A DNA stretch of 64,000 nucleotides, taken from positions 1 to 64,000 of the IMG/VR virus record IMGVR_UViG_3300010354_000084, one strand, 5' to 3'. Position 1 is the first letter of the stretch; each line of letters opens with the position of its first letter. Below the pieces are notes generated by a model, which saw only the letters and a program-made list of their open reading frames with translations, was not told the DNA's origin and ran no database searches. Shown one piece after another: positions 1-10,948 of the stretch. The DNA is from a virus. A program made the position numbers and the translations under genes.

Positions 1-740
1 CTGATAGACAAATAACACAAATAGTAGCCCCTTCAGTAAAAGAATGTAAAGTAAGTTATGCTTCTATTGGTATTACAAATATTATATTATCTGATGTAGT
101 ACAAAAATCTTCAACTACAATTAAACCAGTAGCAGAAACTAGTAACATTACATCTAGATTAAAAGTCATTATTGACACTAATAGTGTTGTCAATGTAACC
201 AAACAAATTGATAATTATTTGATTACTGGATTGTTTGATTATAAATTATCTGATATACAATCTAGATATGGATTAACAAACGCTGGATTTAATATAGGAT
301 TATATGACAATAATGCTTTTACTGGAAGTGGATCTTCTAATGTTTCGGGAGTTACTCTAGAAGAATTTGAATATTGGTATCCTAATGTAACTATAGAACA
401 ATTTGAGACTAGAAAATTATCTCATTATATGGAAGCAGGAGAAATTTTTGATTTAGTTCCATCATCTGTTCAAGAATTTGGAACATATTTAGATGCTCCG
501 CTATCAACGTCAACAACTGTTGTCTACGTTACAAGTACTAAAGGATTTCCTTCAAGTGGTTACTTATTAATTAATAAAGAGTTGGTGAGATATTCTGGAA
601 AACAACTAGATAGATTTACAGGAGTTGATAGAGGGTATATGAATACAGGAGGACAATTACATAATGCTGGAGATTATATTAGATCGATAGAAGTTTCCGA
701 TCCACCACTAGATTATATCTTAGATCCAGGTCCTGGATAA
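1..740 (+). CDS. baseplate-region structural protein, 3' part
   Basis: The reading frame is open from base 3 to the stop at 740, so this is the C-terminal 245 or so residues of a gene that starts outside the window. No internal start needs to be invoked. The visible part has short beta-rich segments and a turn pattern near the end (LLINKELVRYSGK followed by FTGVDRGY) that I associate with phage baseplate and tail proteins of the 'I..E.I.Y.....G..RG' type. It ends in a proline-rich tail (SDPPLDYILDPGPG). It lies 45 bp before gp8, the place of gene 7 or of an unnamed structural gene in T4-like phages. A baseplate wedge role is inferred from position; I do not recognise the family firmly. Confidence 0.6.
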   Translation, partial: DRQITQIVAPSVKECKVSYASIGITNIILSDVVQKSSTTIKPVAETSNITSRLKVIIDTNSVVNVTKQIDNYLITGLFDYKLSDIQSRYGLTNAGFNIGLYDNNAFTGSGSSNVSGVTLEEFEYWYPNVTIEQFETRKLSHYMEAGEIFDLVPSSVQEFGTYLDAPLSTSTTVVYVTSTKGFPSSGYLLINKELVRYSGKQLDRFTGVDRGYMNTGGQLHNAGDYIRSIEVSDPPLDYILDPGPG

Positions 741-744
741 TCAA

Positions 745-758
745 TATAAATATAAATA
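745..758 (+). promoter_or_regulatory. double late promoter motif upstream of gp8
   Basis: Two overlapping copies of TATAAATA (745-752 and 751-758) lie 27 bp before the gp8 start. This is the exact T4 late promoter -10 box, read by a gp55-type sigma factor, and a gp55 gene is present in this window. No other such motif lies in a gene gap before 22728, so this one may drive about 22 kb of baseplate and fibre genes. Confidence 0.6.
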
Positions 759-785
759 ACTTAGAAAAATCGACAACCACACTAA

Positions 786-2609
786 ATGGCCGCTATAATT
801 TCAGACAAATTTAGAATTTTTAATGCTCAGCAATTTTTAGAATCTTTGTCCGAAGGTTCTAGTGATGTTGGCGATGAACGTACAAGAATGTACTTCTTTG
901 TTGGTCGCCCACAAAGATGGGATGCTTATTTAGAAATATACAATCCAAACTCAACTGCTTTTGCTGTAGGAGAGACAGTTTTTGTTGGAGCAACATTTGC
1001 TGGTGCTACATTCAAAGGTATTATTAGAGAAGTTCGTGAAAACAGCTTACTTCTATATGGTATTGGACCAACCGTTAATTCTGCTCCATCATTAGGATCA
1101 ACATTAAAATGCTGGAATGGCACAACAACAACTGGAGCTCAAGCACTGACTGGTGTTTATCGTTATGCTACAGAAGATGTACCACCTCTTCCTTTAGATA
1201 ATCTAAGAGAAAAATACCATTTATATGATGATATTATTGCTGCTAAAAGAATTACATCTGATTATGCTAGAAGCGTAATCAGAAGATATAACTGGGATTT
1301 GACCGTAAACCCCAAATTTGATATGTGGAGACCAGACTATTTTGCTACTGCTAATGGTCTTGTAGGAAATTCTACAGCAACTGGCGAAACTTCAATTACT
1401 GATGCTAAGTTTTATGTTATTAATTCTCAGTATGAAGTATTTAAGTGTTTATACAATGGAACAAAACCTGGATATGAAAATGGACAAACTGCTACCAGTG
1501 AACCAAAGACAACTCCTTCCCCAGGATCAGGAACTTATGCTGATGGAATTTATACTGAGGAAAGTGGTACTGCTGGATATATTTGGAAATATATGTTTAC
1601 AGTTCCTACTGATGATGTAATTAGATTTTTATCGACCGATTTTATTCCAATTGTTCAAAAATCTAATGCTTCTAGAGCAGCAGTAGAAGCAGATGCTGTT
1701 CCTGGAGCGATTGATGTAGCTTTAATCAGGGATTCTGGATCTAATTTACCAAATGGAACCTTTTATTCTCCTATTTTAGGTGATGGTGCTAATGGTGTTG
1801 TAAAATTAGTCATTGAAAGTGGATTACTTGCTAGTGTTGAAATTTATAATAGAGGTTCTGGATACACTTATGCTTCAGTTGCTTTGAAAACAGGAACTGG
1901 CGCTGGATCTACGGCGTATGGATTATTCACAGATGCTGCTCTAACTTCATCACAAGTTGTTGGAGGAACTGCTACTGGTTCTGTTGTTCCTGTATTACCT
2001 CCTCAAGGTGGTCATGGAGGCGCTGACATGGAGCAAGAACTTAATGCTAAGCGTGTAATGACTAACATTCGTCTCACATATGCCGAAGGATCTGGAGATT
2101 TCCCAGTAGATAATGATTTCCGTAGAATTGGTATTATTAGAGATCCATACACATATGGAACCACTACATATGCTACTGTAGATACACTGAATAATTTACA
2201 TGCGGTAAAAATTGTAGGTGCTACTGCTGGATATCAACCAGATGAAATTATTTCACAAACAATTTCTGGAGTTACTTCTTACGGAACTGTTGTTTCGTGG
2301 ACACTAGATAGTGGTTCAACTACTAGTGGTCTTTTAAAATATATACAGACTCCAGATCTTCATGCTTTTAATGGGGTTGTTAGAGACTTTGCTGTTGACG
2401 CATCTCCTATTGTAGGATCTTCATCTGGTGCCTCTGGTACAGTTGATGATTCCACAAATGGCGAAATATTAGGAATCACACTTTCTAATGGCGTTGGATT
2501 ACCAGAAATTGAACCTAATACAGGAGAAATTATCTATGTTGAAAATAGAAGATTAATTACAAGAGCTGCCGATCAAATTGAAGATATTAAGCTTGTAATA
2601 GAATTTTAA
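786..2609 (+). CDS. gp8: baseplate wedge subunit gp8
   Basis: A 607-residue protein whose N-terminus (SDKFRIFNAQQFLESL, then RTRMYFFVGRPQRW) is the pattern I know from cyanophage gp8 homologues, which are longer than T4 gp8 (334 residues). T4 gp8 is a baseplate wedge protein that bridges the wedge arms. The extra length appears as inserted beta modules: a 'GSGYTYASVAL' loop around residues 355-365, a pattern that recurs in the giant proteins downstream, and glycine/threonine-rich stretches near 385-410. The conserved-looking segment from about 415 (ADMEQELNAKRVMTNIRL) resumes the core fold. No clear Shine-Dalgarno sequence precedes the ATG; a double late promoter motif does. Confidence 0.8.
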   Translation: MAAIISDKFRIFNAQQFLESLSEGSSDVGDERTRMYFFVGRPQRWDAYLEIYNPNSTAFAVGETVFVGATFAGATFKGIIREVRENSLLLYGIGPTVNSAPSLGSTLKCWNGTTTTGAQALTGVYRYATEDVPPLPLDNLREKYHLYDDIIAAKRITSDYARSVIRRYNWDLTVNPKFDMWRPDYFATANGLVGNSTATGETSITDAKFYVINSQYEVFKCLYNGTKPGYENGQTATSEPKTTPSPGSGTYADGIYTEESGTAGYIWKYMFTVPTDDVIRFLSTDFIPIVQKSNASRAAVEADAVPGAIDVALIRDSGSNLPNGTFYSPILGDGANGVVKLVIESGLLASVEIYNRGSGYTYASVALKTGTGAGSTAYGLFTDAALTSSQVVGGTATGSVVPVLPPQGGHGGADMEQELNAKRVMTNIRLTYAEGSGDFPVDNDFRRIGIIRDPYTYGTTTYATVDTLNNLHAVKIVGATAGYQPDEIISQTISGVTSYGTVVSWTLDSGSTTSGLLKYIQTPDLHAFNGVVRDFAVDASPIVGSSSGASGTVDDSTNGEILGITLSNGVGLPEIEPNTGEIIYVENRRLITRAADQIEDIKLVIEF

Positions 2610-2647
2610 TTATCAAGTTCCTCTTAATTTACAGAGAATAATTTACA

Positions 2648-5600
2648 ATGCCACAGAAGACTAACCTTAACGTATCGCCATATTTTGACGATTTCGATCC
2701 ATCTAAAAATTTTTATAAAGTTCTTTTTAGACCTGGATATGCTGTACAGACTAGAGAGTTAACAACTCTCCAGTCTATTTTACAATCTCAGATTGAAAAT
2801 TATGGTAAGTTTAATTTCAAGCAAGGTGAACAGGTCGTACCTGGAGAAGTTGGATTAAATACGAAAATAAATTATGTAAAATTATCTTCTGTTTCTGAAG
2901 TTGCTATAAATGAAAACGACGGTATTGTATACAAAAAATATGACATCAAGCAAATTATTGGATCTAGATTAAGAGGAATTAATTCAAACGTAATAGCTAC
3001 TGTCATAGAAGCAGATTATGCTACAACAACAGATTCTGATACTTTATATGTAAATTATTTGTCAAGTGGAGATTCAAATAATGAAACTACATTTAGACAG
3101 GGTGAAACATTAGAAGTAGTTGATGGTATTAATACTCCTTTATTGGTTGTAGGTACTGATGGAAGTGTTCTTCCCACTAGTATTTCTATTACAGATCCTA
3201 TCACTGGTGACACTTCTTCTTTACAAAGTCCCGCTATGGGATATGCTTCGGCAGTAAAAGTTCAGGAAGGAATTTATTTTGTTAATGGATTTTTTGTAAG
3301 GAATGATTCTCAGCTTTTAATTATTGACAAGTACTATGATAGACCATCAGCAAAAATTGGATTTACTATAATTGAAGATATAATAACACCAGAAGAAGAT
3401 GCATCTTTATATGATATTGCTAGAGGTTATTCAAATTATTCTTCTCCTGGAGCACATAGATTAAAAATCTATCTAGAACTGAAAAAATTTGATTATAACG
3501 CAACGACTGATAAAAATTTTATTCAACTTTTACAAATTAGATCAGGTGCTATTGAGTCTCTAATAAAACCAGCTGATTATACTTTGCTAGAAGAAACGCT
3601 GGCAAGAAGAACTTATGATGAATCTGGTGATTATGTTGTTAATGATTTTTCTCTTGACATAAGAGAATATTATCAAAAAAATGGCAACAATGGTTTTTAT
3701 CAATATAACCCAACAACAAAATTAGTAAATGGTCTTTCGGAGTCGGAAGCTTCCCAAAAAATGGTTCTTGGAATTGGACCAGGAAAGGCTTATGTTAAAG
3801 GATATGAAATTGTCAATAAAGAGACCAAGTATTTAACAGTAAATAAAGCAAGAGATACTCTTACTAGAGATAATGTAACCTTAAAATCTAAGGGGTTATC
3901 AACTTTTAAAGTTACAAATGTTTATGGTAGCGTACCTTTAAATACAGTTGGAGATGAATTAACTGCTTACCCAAATGTATACTTAAATAATACTTTCAAT
4001 GACGGCACTATAGGATTAAATAATACAGAAGATTCCACATATTTTAAACAAACTAAAGATAGAAGATCTTTGAAGTTTGGTCTAAATGATGCTATCAAAA
4101 CAATTTATATTCAGATTCAAGGAGATCTTCCATCACAAGAATCTGAATATCCATCACAATTATGGTTTATTAAAACAAGAACTGGCACTGTTCCTTCTAG
4201 TGTGGACTATGTAACTGTTATTGGTCATTCCTTAGTTAATAGATTAGAAGTTTCTGAGTCATTAGATCAATATTATATTGAATTAACTGTTGTTGGTAAT
4301 AAATCATACTTAGATACATATTTCAAAGAATATGATGAGGCAGGAGCTGCTAAGTTTAGATATGTTTATTTAACTCAAGCAGAAGCTTTAGCAGCGGGAG
4401 AATCTTATTATGGTTGGATTGTCGATTATAATCCGACTATAACTCCAGTTGTTGGTATAGCAAAACCAAAAGATTTTTCATTTAATCAAAGAGCTATAGG
4501 ATTTAATGAAGATACAGATGTTGTTTTATCAAAAGGAAGAACAGGATCTGGATTTACTCCTTATACGGCATCGTTCAATTTCTCATATTTTAATCCAGTA
4601 TTTTTCACAAGAATCACTACAGAAACAACTATTGACACTGGGTTTGAAACTGGAAAATATATTACAGGAAAAACTAGTAGAGCATATGGAGTGATTGAAA
4701 ACGATACGACAGAAAATTATAGTTTTGGTAATACTTTATTTGTATCAACATTATCTGGTAATTTCTTACCTGGGGAAACTATTTTTGATGAAGATGGAAA
4801 TTCTGTGAGAATTGCCACAGATAATACTATTTCACACTTTATTGTTAATTACGGTGGTAATGCTTATTCAGATAATACAAAATTAATTATTAATGGATCT
4901 ACTATAGACTCTGCTAATATTAGAGTAGATCAATATGGAGGAAAGATTTACAGATGCTCTATATTGAATAGGAATGTTTTGACAGAACAATATGCTTCTC
5001 CACCTGTAGTAACACCATCTCCAGTACCATCTATTCCAGCAAACATTGCTAGCATAACTCCAGTTCTGTTTAAAAATTCTGTTATTACATACAATCCACA
5101 AAATATTAAATCATTTGCTTCTGAGTATAATGGATACAAATATACTTCAGATGTAGATTTAACTAACACATCATACTCTTCTTATTATCAAATCACTAGT
5201 TTTACTTTTTCTGGAGAAAGAGGTAGAAAATATTTGGAGTGTAGTGGATTTGGTGCCGATTTATCTAAAGATTTGATACAAGGAGATATTATACAGTTTA
5301 ATGATGTATCGAATAATGTAGTTAAAACTGTAGTACAATATGTTACTAATCCTCAAGGTACTACTAAATCAAGAATTTATTTAGACTATGCTTTACAAGA
5401 TAATGTTTCTAATACGAGTGTAATTAGAGTAAGGCCAAATATTGAGAATGTTTCAACATCTTCTTTGATTTACCCTACAGGAAGTAAGCAATTAAAATCT
5501 TTAATTAATGATAATAGTGATACCAAATTTAAATATTATATTAGAAAAGACTTTACTACCGATTTATCTTCGAGTGGAGGAACTATTACTTTCTCCGCCC

Positions 5601-8600
5601 AACTTCCAGTTGGAACTCAAAGATTTGTAACTCCAACTGAAGGTAACTATATTTTAACAGTTTTGGATAAAGGATCCTCTACGGTTGTAGAGAATGGGGA
5701 TATTGTTTATGTAGATTTTAATGATCCTTCTATTGTTCAAATTGTTCAATCTGTCAGTACAAATAATCAGGTTACCGCTGGATCTTTTGTAATTAATTTA
5801 CCAAATAATTATTTTGGAACGATTTTACAAGGAGGAATTTATCCAAAATTAAAATTAACTGCCACAGTAGAAGTTAATAAAGCAAAGGCAAGATTAAAAA
5901 CATCTATAGAAAATAAAAGAATAATAATCGTTTCATCTGGGGATAAGATTATTCCTTTAAGAGGAAAAGATTATGATGCTGATACTATCGAAGTATTTTC
6001 ATATTCAGATGTTTATAAATTGAGATATGTTTACGAAGGTACTTCTACTAATCCACCAAAAGTAGATGCTAATGGCAATTTAATTAGTGGAACTGATGTC
6101 ACTTATAAATTTACATTCGATGACGGACAAAGAGATACTTTCTATGATGTTTCTAGAGTTGTATTAAAACCAGGATTTGATGCTCCTTCAGGACAATTAG
6201 TTGTTGCTTTTGATTACTTTGAACATTCGAGTGGAGATTTTTGTACTGTAGATTCTTATTTACATGAAGCAGGAGTTGCTGCTGAAGAGATTCCAACTTT
6301 CAACTCGGCAGTTCATGGTGTGGTATCATTAAAAGATGTAATTGATTTTAGACCAAAAGTAGATTCTAATACTACCGTTACTGGATTCCAGGACGTATCT
6401 ATTCTTTCAAATCCAAATAATTATGATTATGTAAATTTTGTTGGGAATGGTGGGGTAGTTGCTTTAACTCCAGCATCTGATTCTAATCTAGAATTTACAA
6501 TGTCATTTAGTGAGACTCAATATCTGGATAGAATAGATGGAGTATTTTTAACGAAGAAGGGAGATTTTCTGATTAAGGAAGGAAATTCTTCGTTGAATCC
6601 ATCCAAACCAGAAGCAGTTGATGACGCTATTAGTTTGTGCTATATTCATATTCCATCATTCACTAATAGTAGCAAAGATATCAGAATCTTGCCAGTTGAT
6701 AATAAGCGTTATACAATGAGGGATATTGGTAAACTTGAGAAGAGAATCGAACGTCTTGAGTACTATACCACACTCAGTATTCTTGAGCAGCAAGCATTAA
6801 ACATGCAGGTCAAGGATGAAATTGGAATGGACCGCTTTAAGTCTGGATTTATAGTAGATAATTTTGAAGCACATAAAATTGGTAACTTACAGTCAATTGA
6901 TTACAAGTGTGCTATTGATACACAACAATCTGTTTTAAGACCACAATCAAAAGAAGATAGCATCTTACTGAAAGAAATTAATTCTAGAGAAGATCAAAGA
7001 ATTGTTTCTGGATATGTAAATAATAATGGAGTCATTACACTTCCATATACAGAAGTTAAATTATTAGCAAATGATAATGCCACTAAGACATTAAATCCAA
7101 ATGAATTTGTAGTTCTACAATATGTTGGCGATTGTTCTATATATCCAACAGTAGATCAATGGTACGATACATCTACTGCTCCTTTAGTTGTAGATAGTAA
7201 TACTAAATTAAATTCAATTTTCTTAGCAAAAGAAAACATCAAAGAATCTTTCTCAAGTTTACACAATTCGTTTATTATTAACTGGACAGGAACTAATAAA
7301 TCATTCTTTAATATCGAATCATTAGCAAATATTAACAGTGAAGATGTCAAATCTTCTGTAAGTTCTGCTTCTATAGCAAGTAGCTCTAATATTAGTCCAC
7401 AGAATAATGAATTAGCAAAAGGTGTTGGATCAAAAGTTGTAAATAATACTAAAGTGTCTACTGGATTACAATTTTTTGTAAGATCCATTCCAGTTAGATT
7501 TATTGTACGTAGATTAAAGCCAAATACAAAAATTTATGTCTTTATGGAAGGTAGAGACATTAATAGATGGGTTGTTCCAGATACAAAGTTTACAGGCGTA
7601 CCAGAAAATTCATTATCAACATTTAATTCTCCATTAATTACAGATTCAAATGGAAATCTTAGTGGAATTATTTTAATACCAAATGGCAAAGCACCAGTTG
7701 AAAATACAAAATGGACTGGTGATATTAATACTGTATCATATGATGATTCTTCAGAAGAAGTTAAATTTACTTGTGGTGCTAAAACAATTAAATTTACATC
7801 TAGTTCTACAAATGATTCTACTGATGATGTAGATACTTTTGCTGATGTTAAGTTTTATGCTACTGGCATTTTACCAGAAAATCCATCTAGTATTGTATCT
7901 ACCGCTCCAGCATATTTTAAAGCAAATGAAGGTGTTCAATTAATTAATAATAATACACAATCTAAAATTAAACCAAATCCATTAGCACAAACTTTTAAAG
8001 TCGAAAATTATGAAGGTGGTGTTTTTGTAACAGGAGTAGATCTTTTCTTTGCTCAAAAGAGCTCTGCTATCCCAATTAGAGTTTATATTTCAAATATTGA
8101 TAGTGACAAACCAGGAAAATATATTGTTCCTGGAACAGAAAGTACAATGTATCCAGATACTTATTTAAAAGTTTACTTGACTGGAGATGTAGAAACTATT
8201 AAGATTAAAAAGTCAGAATTAGTTTTAGGAAAAACATCAAATGCTGAAGGACCTATTTTAAAAGTATTTGATAAAAACAATATTCAAGTTGGAGATGATA
8301 ATAGTACTGAGTTTGAATTAAATAAAGAACAAGTTTATACTTTAGTTTTAAATAATCATAATGGTAAATCTTTTGTACCAAATGAAGCATTAGTGATTCC
8401 ATCAGTTACACTATATAATGCTACTAATAATAAAGCAGCTTTAATTAGCATTGCTAAAGATTCTGGAAGAGTTGTTGATTTAAAAGTCAATAATTTAGGA
8501 GAAAATTATGAAAGTGCTTCTATTGTTATTGAAAGTCCTCAATTACCTGGAGGAAGTACTGCTACTGGTTCTGTAGATGTCTCTAATGGATCTATCTATA

Positions 8601-10729
8601 ATGCCAATATTTCATTATCTGGAAGAGGATATACTGAACCACCATCTGTTGTCATTAAAGGAATTGGAACTGGATCAGCAGGAGCTTCTATAGAATCAAT
8701 TATAGAAATTGATACTCCTGCTGTTAGAATGGGAATATCGACAGATACCGAAGGAAAGAAAGAATCTACAACTCCAACAAGATTTGCTTTTGAATATCCA
8801 ATATATTTACAGAATGATGTTAAATATGCTTTAAATATAGAAACAGATTCTATTGATTATTCCATATGGGCATCTAAATTAGGTGAAGTGGAAAAAGCAA
8901 CAAGTTCCGTTGTTACTTCTCAACCACTATTAGGTTCTGTATATAAATCACAAAATACTGATAATTGGACAGAAGATCTATCCGAAGATATTAAATTCAC
9001 ATTATATAGAGCAGATTTTGACGTATCAAGAAATGGCGAATTATTACTCACAAATAAACTTTTGGGATATGATCTTTTAGAAAAAGATCCATTTGAAACT
9101 AGCGTAAGATCAGCAACTAATGCTACTTCATCATTGTTCAAAAACAATAATTCAATTGTTAAAATTAACCATAGAGATCATGGATTCGAAGATCAAGGAG
9201 AATCTTATGTCTTCTATAGAAATGTAGAAGATGTTGGAGGTATTTCTTCTGTTTTATTAAACTCAGCATTATTTAAAGTTTACAATTCTGGTATTGATAG
9301 CTATACAATTATAGGTCCAAACAGAGCAGGATCTAGCACTTTTGGTGGGGGTGGTAAAGTACTATCTACGTACAATAGAAAATTTGAAAAACTTTATGCT
9401 CAAATAGCATATCTTCAAGTTAATTCAACAAAGATTGATAGTTATGTAAGAACTACTAACATTATTCCAGTAGATTCAAAAACTATTAATTACCTATCAT
9501 ATTCCCAAACAGATTTCGAAAAAACATTTATTAATGATGAACATTTCTTCACCAATCAAAAAGTAATTGCTTCTAGGATAAACCAAACAATAAATCAGAT
9601 AGACAATTCATTAACCTATAAACTATTGCTATCTTCATCATCTAAAAATCTATCTCCAGTTATTGACCTAAGAACTTCCAGTGTTAAGACAATTACTAAC
9701 CGAGTTGAAAATTCTACTGGACAAGAATCTAGATTTGGAAAGAGAAATCAAATTTTAACATTCTTACCGATTTATAATATTTCTATCGCTATTTTAGGTC
9801 CATCTAATGCTGTGGAAGCAAATCAAACATTAATTGGAAATACATCAAAAGCAGAAGGAACTATTATTTCTTTAAATGGTTCGACGGCTCAAGTAAAGTT
9901 AAAAACAAAAACTCCATTTATTAAAAATGAAACTCTTACTGTAAAAAATACAGATGGTAGTTCTTTAACTACAGTTACAGTAACAATTACTGATATTAGT
10001 GAGTTGTCATTTACTTTCGATGAAAATTCAAATATAGTATCATATTTCCCTCAAAACGCTACTATATCCTATGATAATAAGATCAATGGAAAAGTGCTAT
10101 CTTGGGATTCGAAGGATAAAGAATTAATTGTTGAGAATTGCTATGAACCTATTAATGGAGATTATATTAGTGAGATTACGCTTAATAGTCCATTTACTAG
10201 ATTAGAAAGTTCGGCAGAACAATCTTCAGATATTTTTAGAGCGGGAGATGTTATTAAATCTGCTGATGGAAAATATGTAGAAATTAATACTATGGAATTT
10301 TCTAATGGCATAGATTATGTTGAAGAAACTAATTCTAAAAATAGTTCTGCCTTAGCAAAATATGTAACTAAAGAAATTTCAATCAACAATCCAGGAACTT
10401 CTATTGACTTAAGAATGACAGCAAATATTAAAGATATAGAAAATATTAAAGTTTTGTATAAGATTAAATTATCTTCGGTTCAATCGAACTTTGATGATAT
10501 TAATTGGGAATACTTTAATATTGATGGATCTCCAGATAATAAAGATCTAGCAAGACCAGCAAATTCTATTTCTGGTCAATTTGAAAAGCAAGATTTCTAT
10601 CAAGAATTAAAATATAGCATTTCTAATGTATCAGAATTTACCTCATTTGCTATTAAAATTATAATGAAGACTGATGATCCAGCGTATGTTCCAAAAATAC
10701 AAGACATAAGAGCCGTAGCTAGTTATTGA
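2648..10729 (+). CDS. giant DUF4815 virion structural protein
   Basis: A 2693-residue protein. Its N-terminus (TNLNVSPYFDDFDP, FYKVLFRPGYAVQTREL, QSILQSQIENYG, FKQGEQVVPG) is the hallmark of DUF4815, a family found in cyanophage structural proteins and probably spanning the first few hundred residues. A short coiled-coil with conserved flanks lies near residues 1357-1400 (KLEKRIERLEYYTTLSILEQ). Around 1945-2010 are 'GGSTATGSV' and 'GRGYTEPPSVVIKG' modules shared in style with gp8 and the 5499-codon gene. The gene sits between gp8 and the fibre genes, where T4 has genes 9 and 10. I infer a role at the baseplate edge, joining fibres to the wedge. DUF4815 proteins are usually shorter; the middle and C-terminal beta-rich regions are unassigned. 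Confidence 0.75.
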   Translation: MPQKTNLNVSPYFDDFDPSKNFYKVLFRPGYAVQTRELTTLQSILQSQIENYGKFNFKQGEQVVPGEVGLNTKINYVKLSSVSEVAINENDGIVYKKYDIKQIIGSRLRGINSNVIATVIEADYATTTDSDTLYVNYLSSGDSNNETTFRQGETLEVVDGINTPLLVVGTDGSVLPTSISITDPITGDTSSLQSPAMGYASAVKVQEGIYFVNGFFVRNDSQLLIIDKYYDRPSAKIGFTIIEDIITPEEDASLYDIARGYSNYSSPGAHRLKIYLELKKFDYNATTDKNFIQLLQIRSGAIESLIKPADYTLLEETLARRTYDESGDYVVNDFSLDIREYYQKNGNNGFYQYNPTTKLVNGLSESEASQKMVLGIGPGKAYVKGYEIVNKETKYLTVNKARDTLTRDNVTLKSKGLSTFKVTNVYGSVPLNTVGDELTAYPNVYLNNTFNDGTIGLNNTEDSTYFKQTKDRRSLKFGLNDAIKTIYIQIQGDLPSQESEYPSQLWFIKTRTGTVPSSVDYVTVIGHSLVNRLEVSESLDQYYIELTVVGNKSYLDTYFKEYDEAGAAKFRYVYLTQAEALAAGESYYGWIVDYNPTITPVVGIAKPKDFSFNQRAIGFNEDTDVVLSKGRTGSGFTPYTASFNFSYFNPVFFTRITTETTIDTGFETGKYITGKTSRAYGVIENDTTENYSFGNTLFVSTLSGNFLPGETIFDEDGNSVRIATDNTISHFIVNYGGNAYSDNTKLIINGSTIDSANIRVDQYGGKIYRCSILNRNVLTEQYASPPVVTPSPVPSIPANIASITPVLFKNSVITYNPQNIKSFASEYNGYKYTSDVDLTNTSYSSYYQITSFTFSGERGRKYLECSGFGADLSKDLIQGDIIQFNDVSNNVVKTVVQYVTNPQGTTKSRIYLDYALQDNVSNTSVIRVRPNIENVSTSSLIYPTGSKQLKSLINDNSDTKFKYYIRKDFTTDLSSSGGTITFSAQLPVGTQRFVTPTEGNYILTVLDKGSSTVVENGDIVYVDFNDPSIVQIVQSVSTNNQVTAGSFVINLPNNYFGTILQGGIYPKLKLTATVEVNKAKARLKTSIENKRIIIVSSGDKIIPLRGKDYDADTIEVFSYSDVYKLRYVYEGTSTNPPKVDANGNLISGTDVTYKFTFDDGQRDTFYDVSRVVLKPGFDAPSGQLVVAFDYFEHSSGDFCTVDSYLHEAGVAAEEIPTFNSAVHGVVSLKDVIDFRPKVDSNTTVTGFQDVSILSNPNNYDYVNFVGNGGVVALTPASDSNLEFTMSFSETQYLDRIDGVFLTKKGDFLIKEGNSSLNPSKPEAVDDAISLCYIHIPSFTNSSKDIRILPVDNKRYTMRDIGKLEKRIERLEYYTTLSILEQQALNMQVKDEIGMDRFKSGFIVDNFEAHKIGNLQSIDYKCAIDTQQSVLRPQSKEDSILLKEINSREDQRIVSGYVNNNGVITLPYTEVKLLANDNATKTLNPNEFVVLQYVGDCSIYPTVDQWYDTSTAPLVVDSNTKLNSIFLAKENIKESFSSLHNSFIINWTGTNKSFFNIESLANINSEDVKSSVSSASIASSSNISPQNNELAKGVGSKVVNNTKVSTGLQFFVRSIPVRFIVRRLKPNTKIYVFMEGRDINRWVVPDTKFTGVPENSLSTFNSPLITDSNGNLSGIILIPNGKAPVENTKWTGDINTVSYDDSSEEVKFTCGAKTIKFTSSSTNDSTDDVDTFADVKFYATGILPENPSSIVSTAPAYFKANEGVQLINNNTQSKIKPNPLAQTFKVENYEGGVFVTGVDLFFAQKSSAIPIRVYISNIDSDKPGKYIVPGTESTMYPDTYLKVYLTGDVETIKIKKSELVLGKTSNAEGPILKVFDKNNIQVGDDNSTEFELNKEQVYTLVLNNHNGKSFVPNEALVIPSVTLYNATNNKAALISIAKDSGRVVDLKVNNLGENYESASIVIESPQLPGGSTATGSVDVSNGSIYNANISLSGRGYTEPPSVVIKGIGTGSAGASIESIIEIDTPAVRMGISTDTEGKKESTTPTRFAFEYPIYLQNDVKYALNIETDSIDYSIWASKLGEVEKATSSVVTSQPLLGSVYKSQNTDNWTEDLSEDIKFTLYRADFDVSRNGELLLTNKLLGYDLLEKDPFETSVRSATNATSSLFKNNNSIVKINHRDHGFEDQGESYVFYRNVEDVGGISSVLLNSALFKVYNSGIDSYTIIGPNRAGSSTFGGGGKVLSTYNRKFEKLYAQIAYLQVNSTKIDSYVRTTNIIPVDSKTINYLSYSQTDFEKTFINDEHFFTNQKVIASRINQTINQIDNSLTYKLLLSSSSKNLSPVIDLRTSSVKTITNRVENSTGQESRFGKRNQILTFLPIYNISIAILGPSNAVEANQTLIGNTSKAEGTIISLNGSTAQVKLKTKTPFIKNETLTVKNTDGSSLTTVTVTITDISELSFTFDENSNIVSYFPQNATISYDNKINGKVLSWDSKDKELIVENCYEPINGDYISEITLNSPFTRLESSAEQSSDIFRAGDVIKSADGKYVEINTMEFSNGIDYVEETNSKNSSALAKYVTKEISINNPGTSIDLRMTANIKDIENIKVLYKIKLSSVQSNFDDINWEYFNIDGSPDNKDLARPANSISGQFEKQDFYQELKYSISNVSEFTSFAIKIIMKTDDPAYVPKIQDIRAVASY

Positions 10730-10732
10730 TAA

Positions 10733-10948
10733 ATGGACTATTTGAAAGTTACTGGTCATGATGGTCTAGTAAGAGATAAGGATACTGGAGCCATTATAAA
10801 TACTGATAAAAGCGTATTTGAAAGTGTTAAAAAAGCACGTCTAAATGCTTCTTCGTTTCATCAAATCCAACAGGATGTCCACCTTCTAAAAGAAGAACTT
10901 TCTGATATCAAAAATCTTCTACGAGAGTTATTAAAAAATGGCAGTTAG
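10733..10948 (+). CDS. small coiled-coil protein between giant genes
   Basis: A 71-residue protein that starts 3 bp after the stop of the DUF4815 gene (TGATAAATG) and overlaps the next giant gene by 11 bp, so it should be translated by coupling. The N-terminus (MDYLKVTGHDGLVRDKDTGAIINTD) resembles a short conserved protein of T4-like phages of the 'V.G...LVRD..TGAI.N' type. The C-terminal half (residues about 41-68) is amphipathic and predicted coiled-coil (VHLLKEELSDIKNLLRELL). The function is unknown; a small baseplate or fibre-assembly part is a guess from position. Confidence 0.65.
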   Translation: MDYLKVTGHDGLVRDKDTGAIINTDKSVFESVKKARLNASSFHQIQQDVHLLKEELSDIKNLLRELLKNGS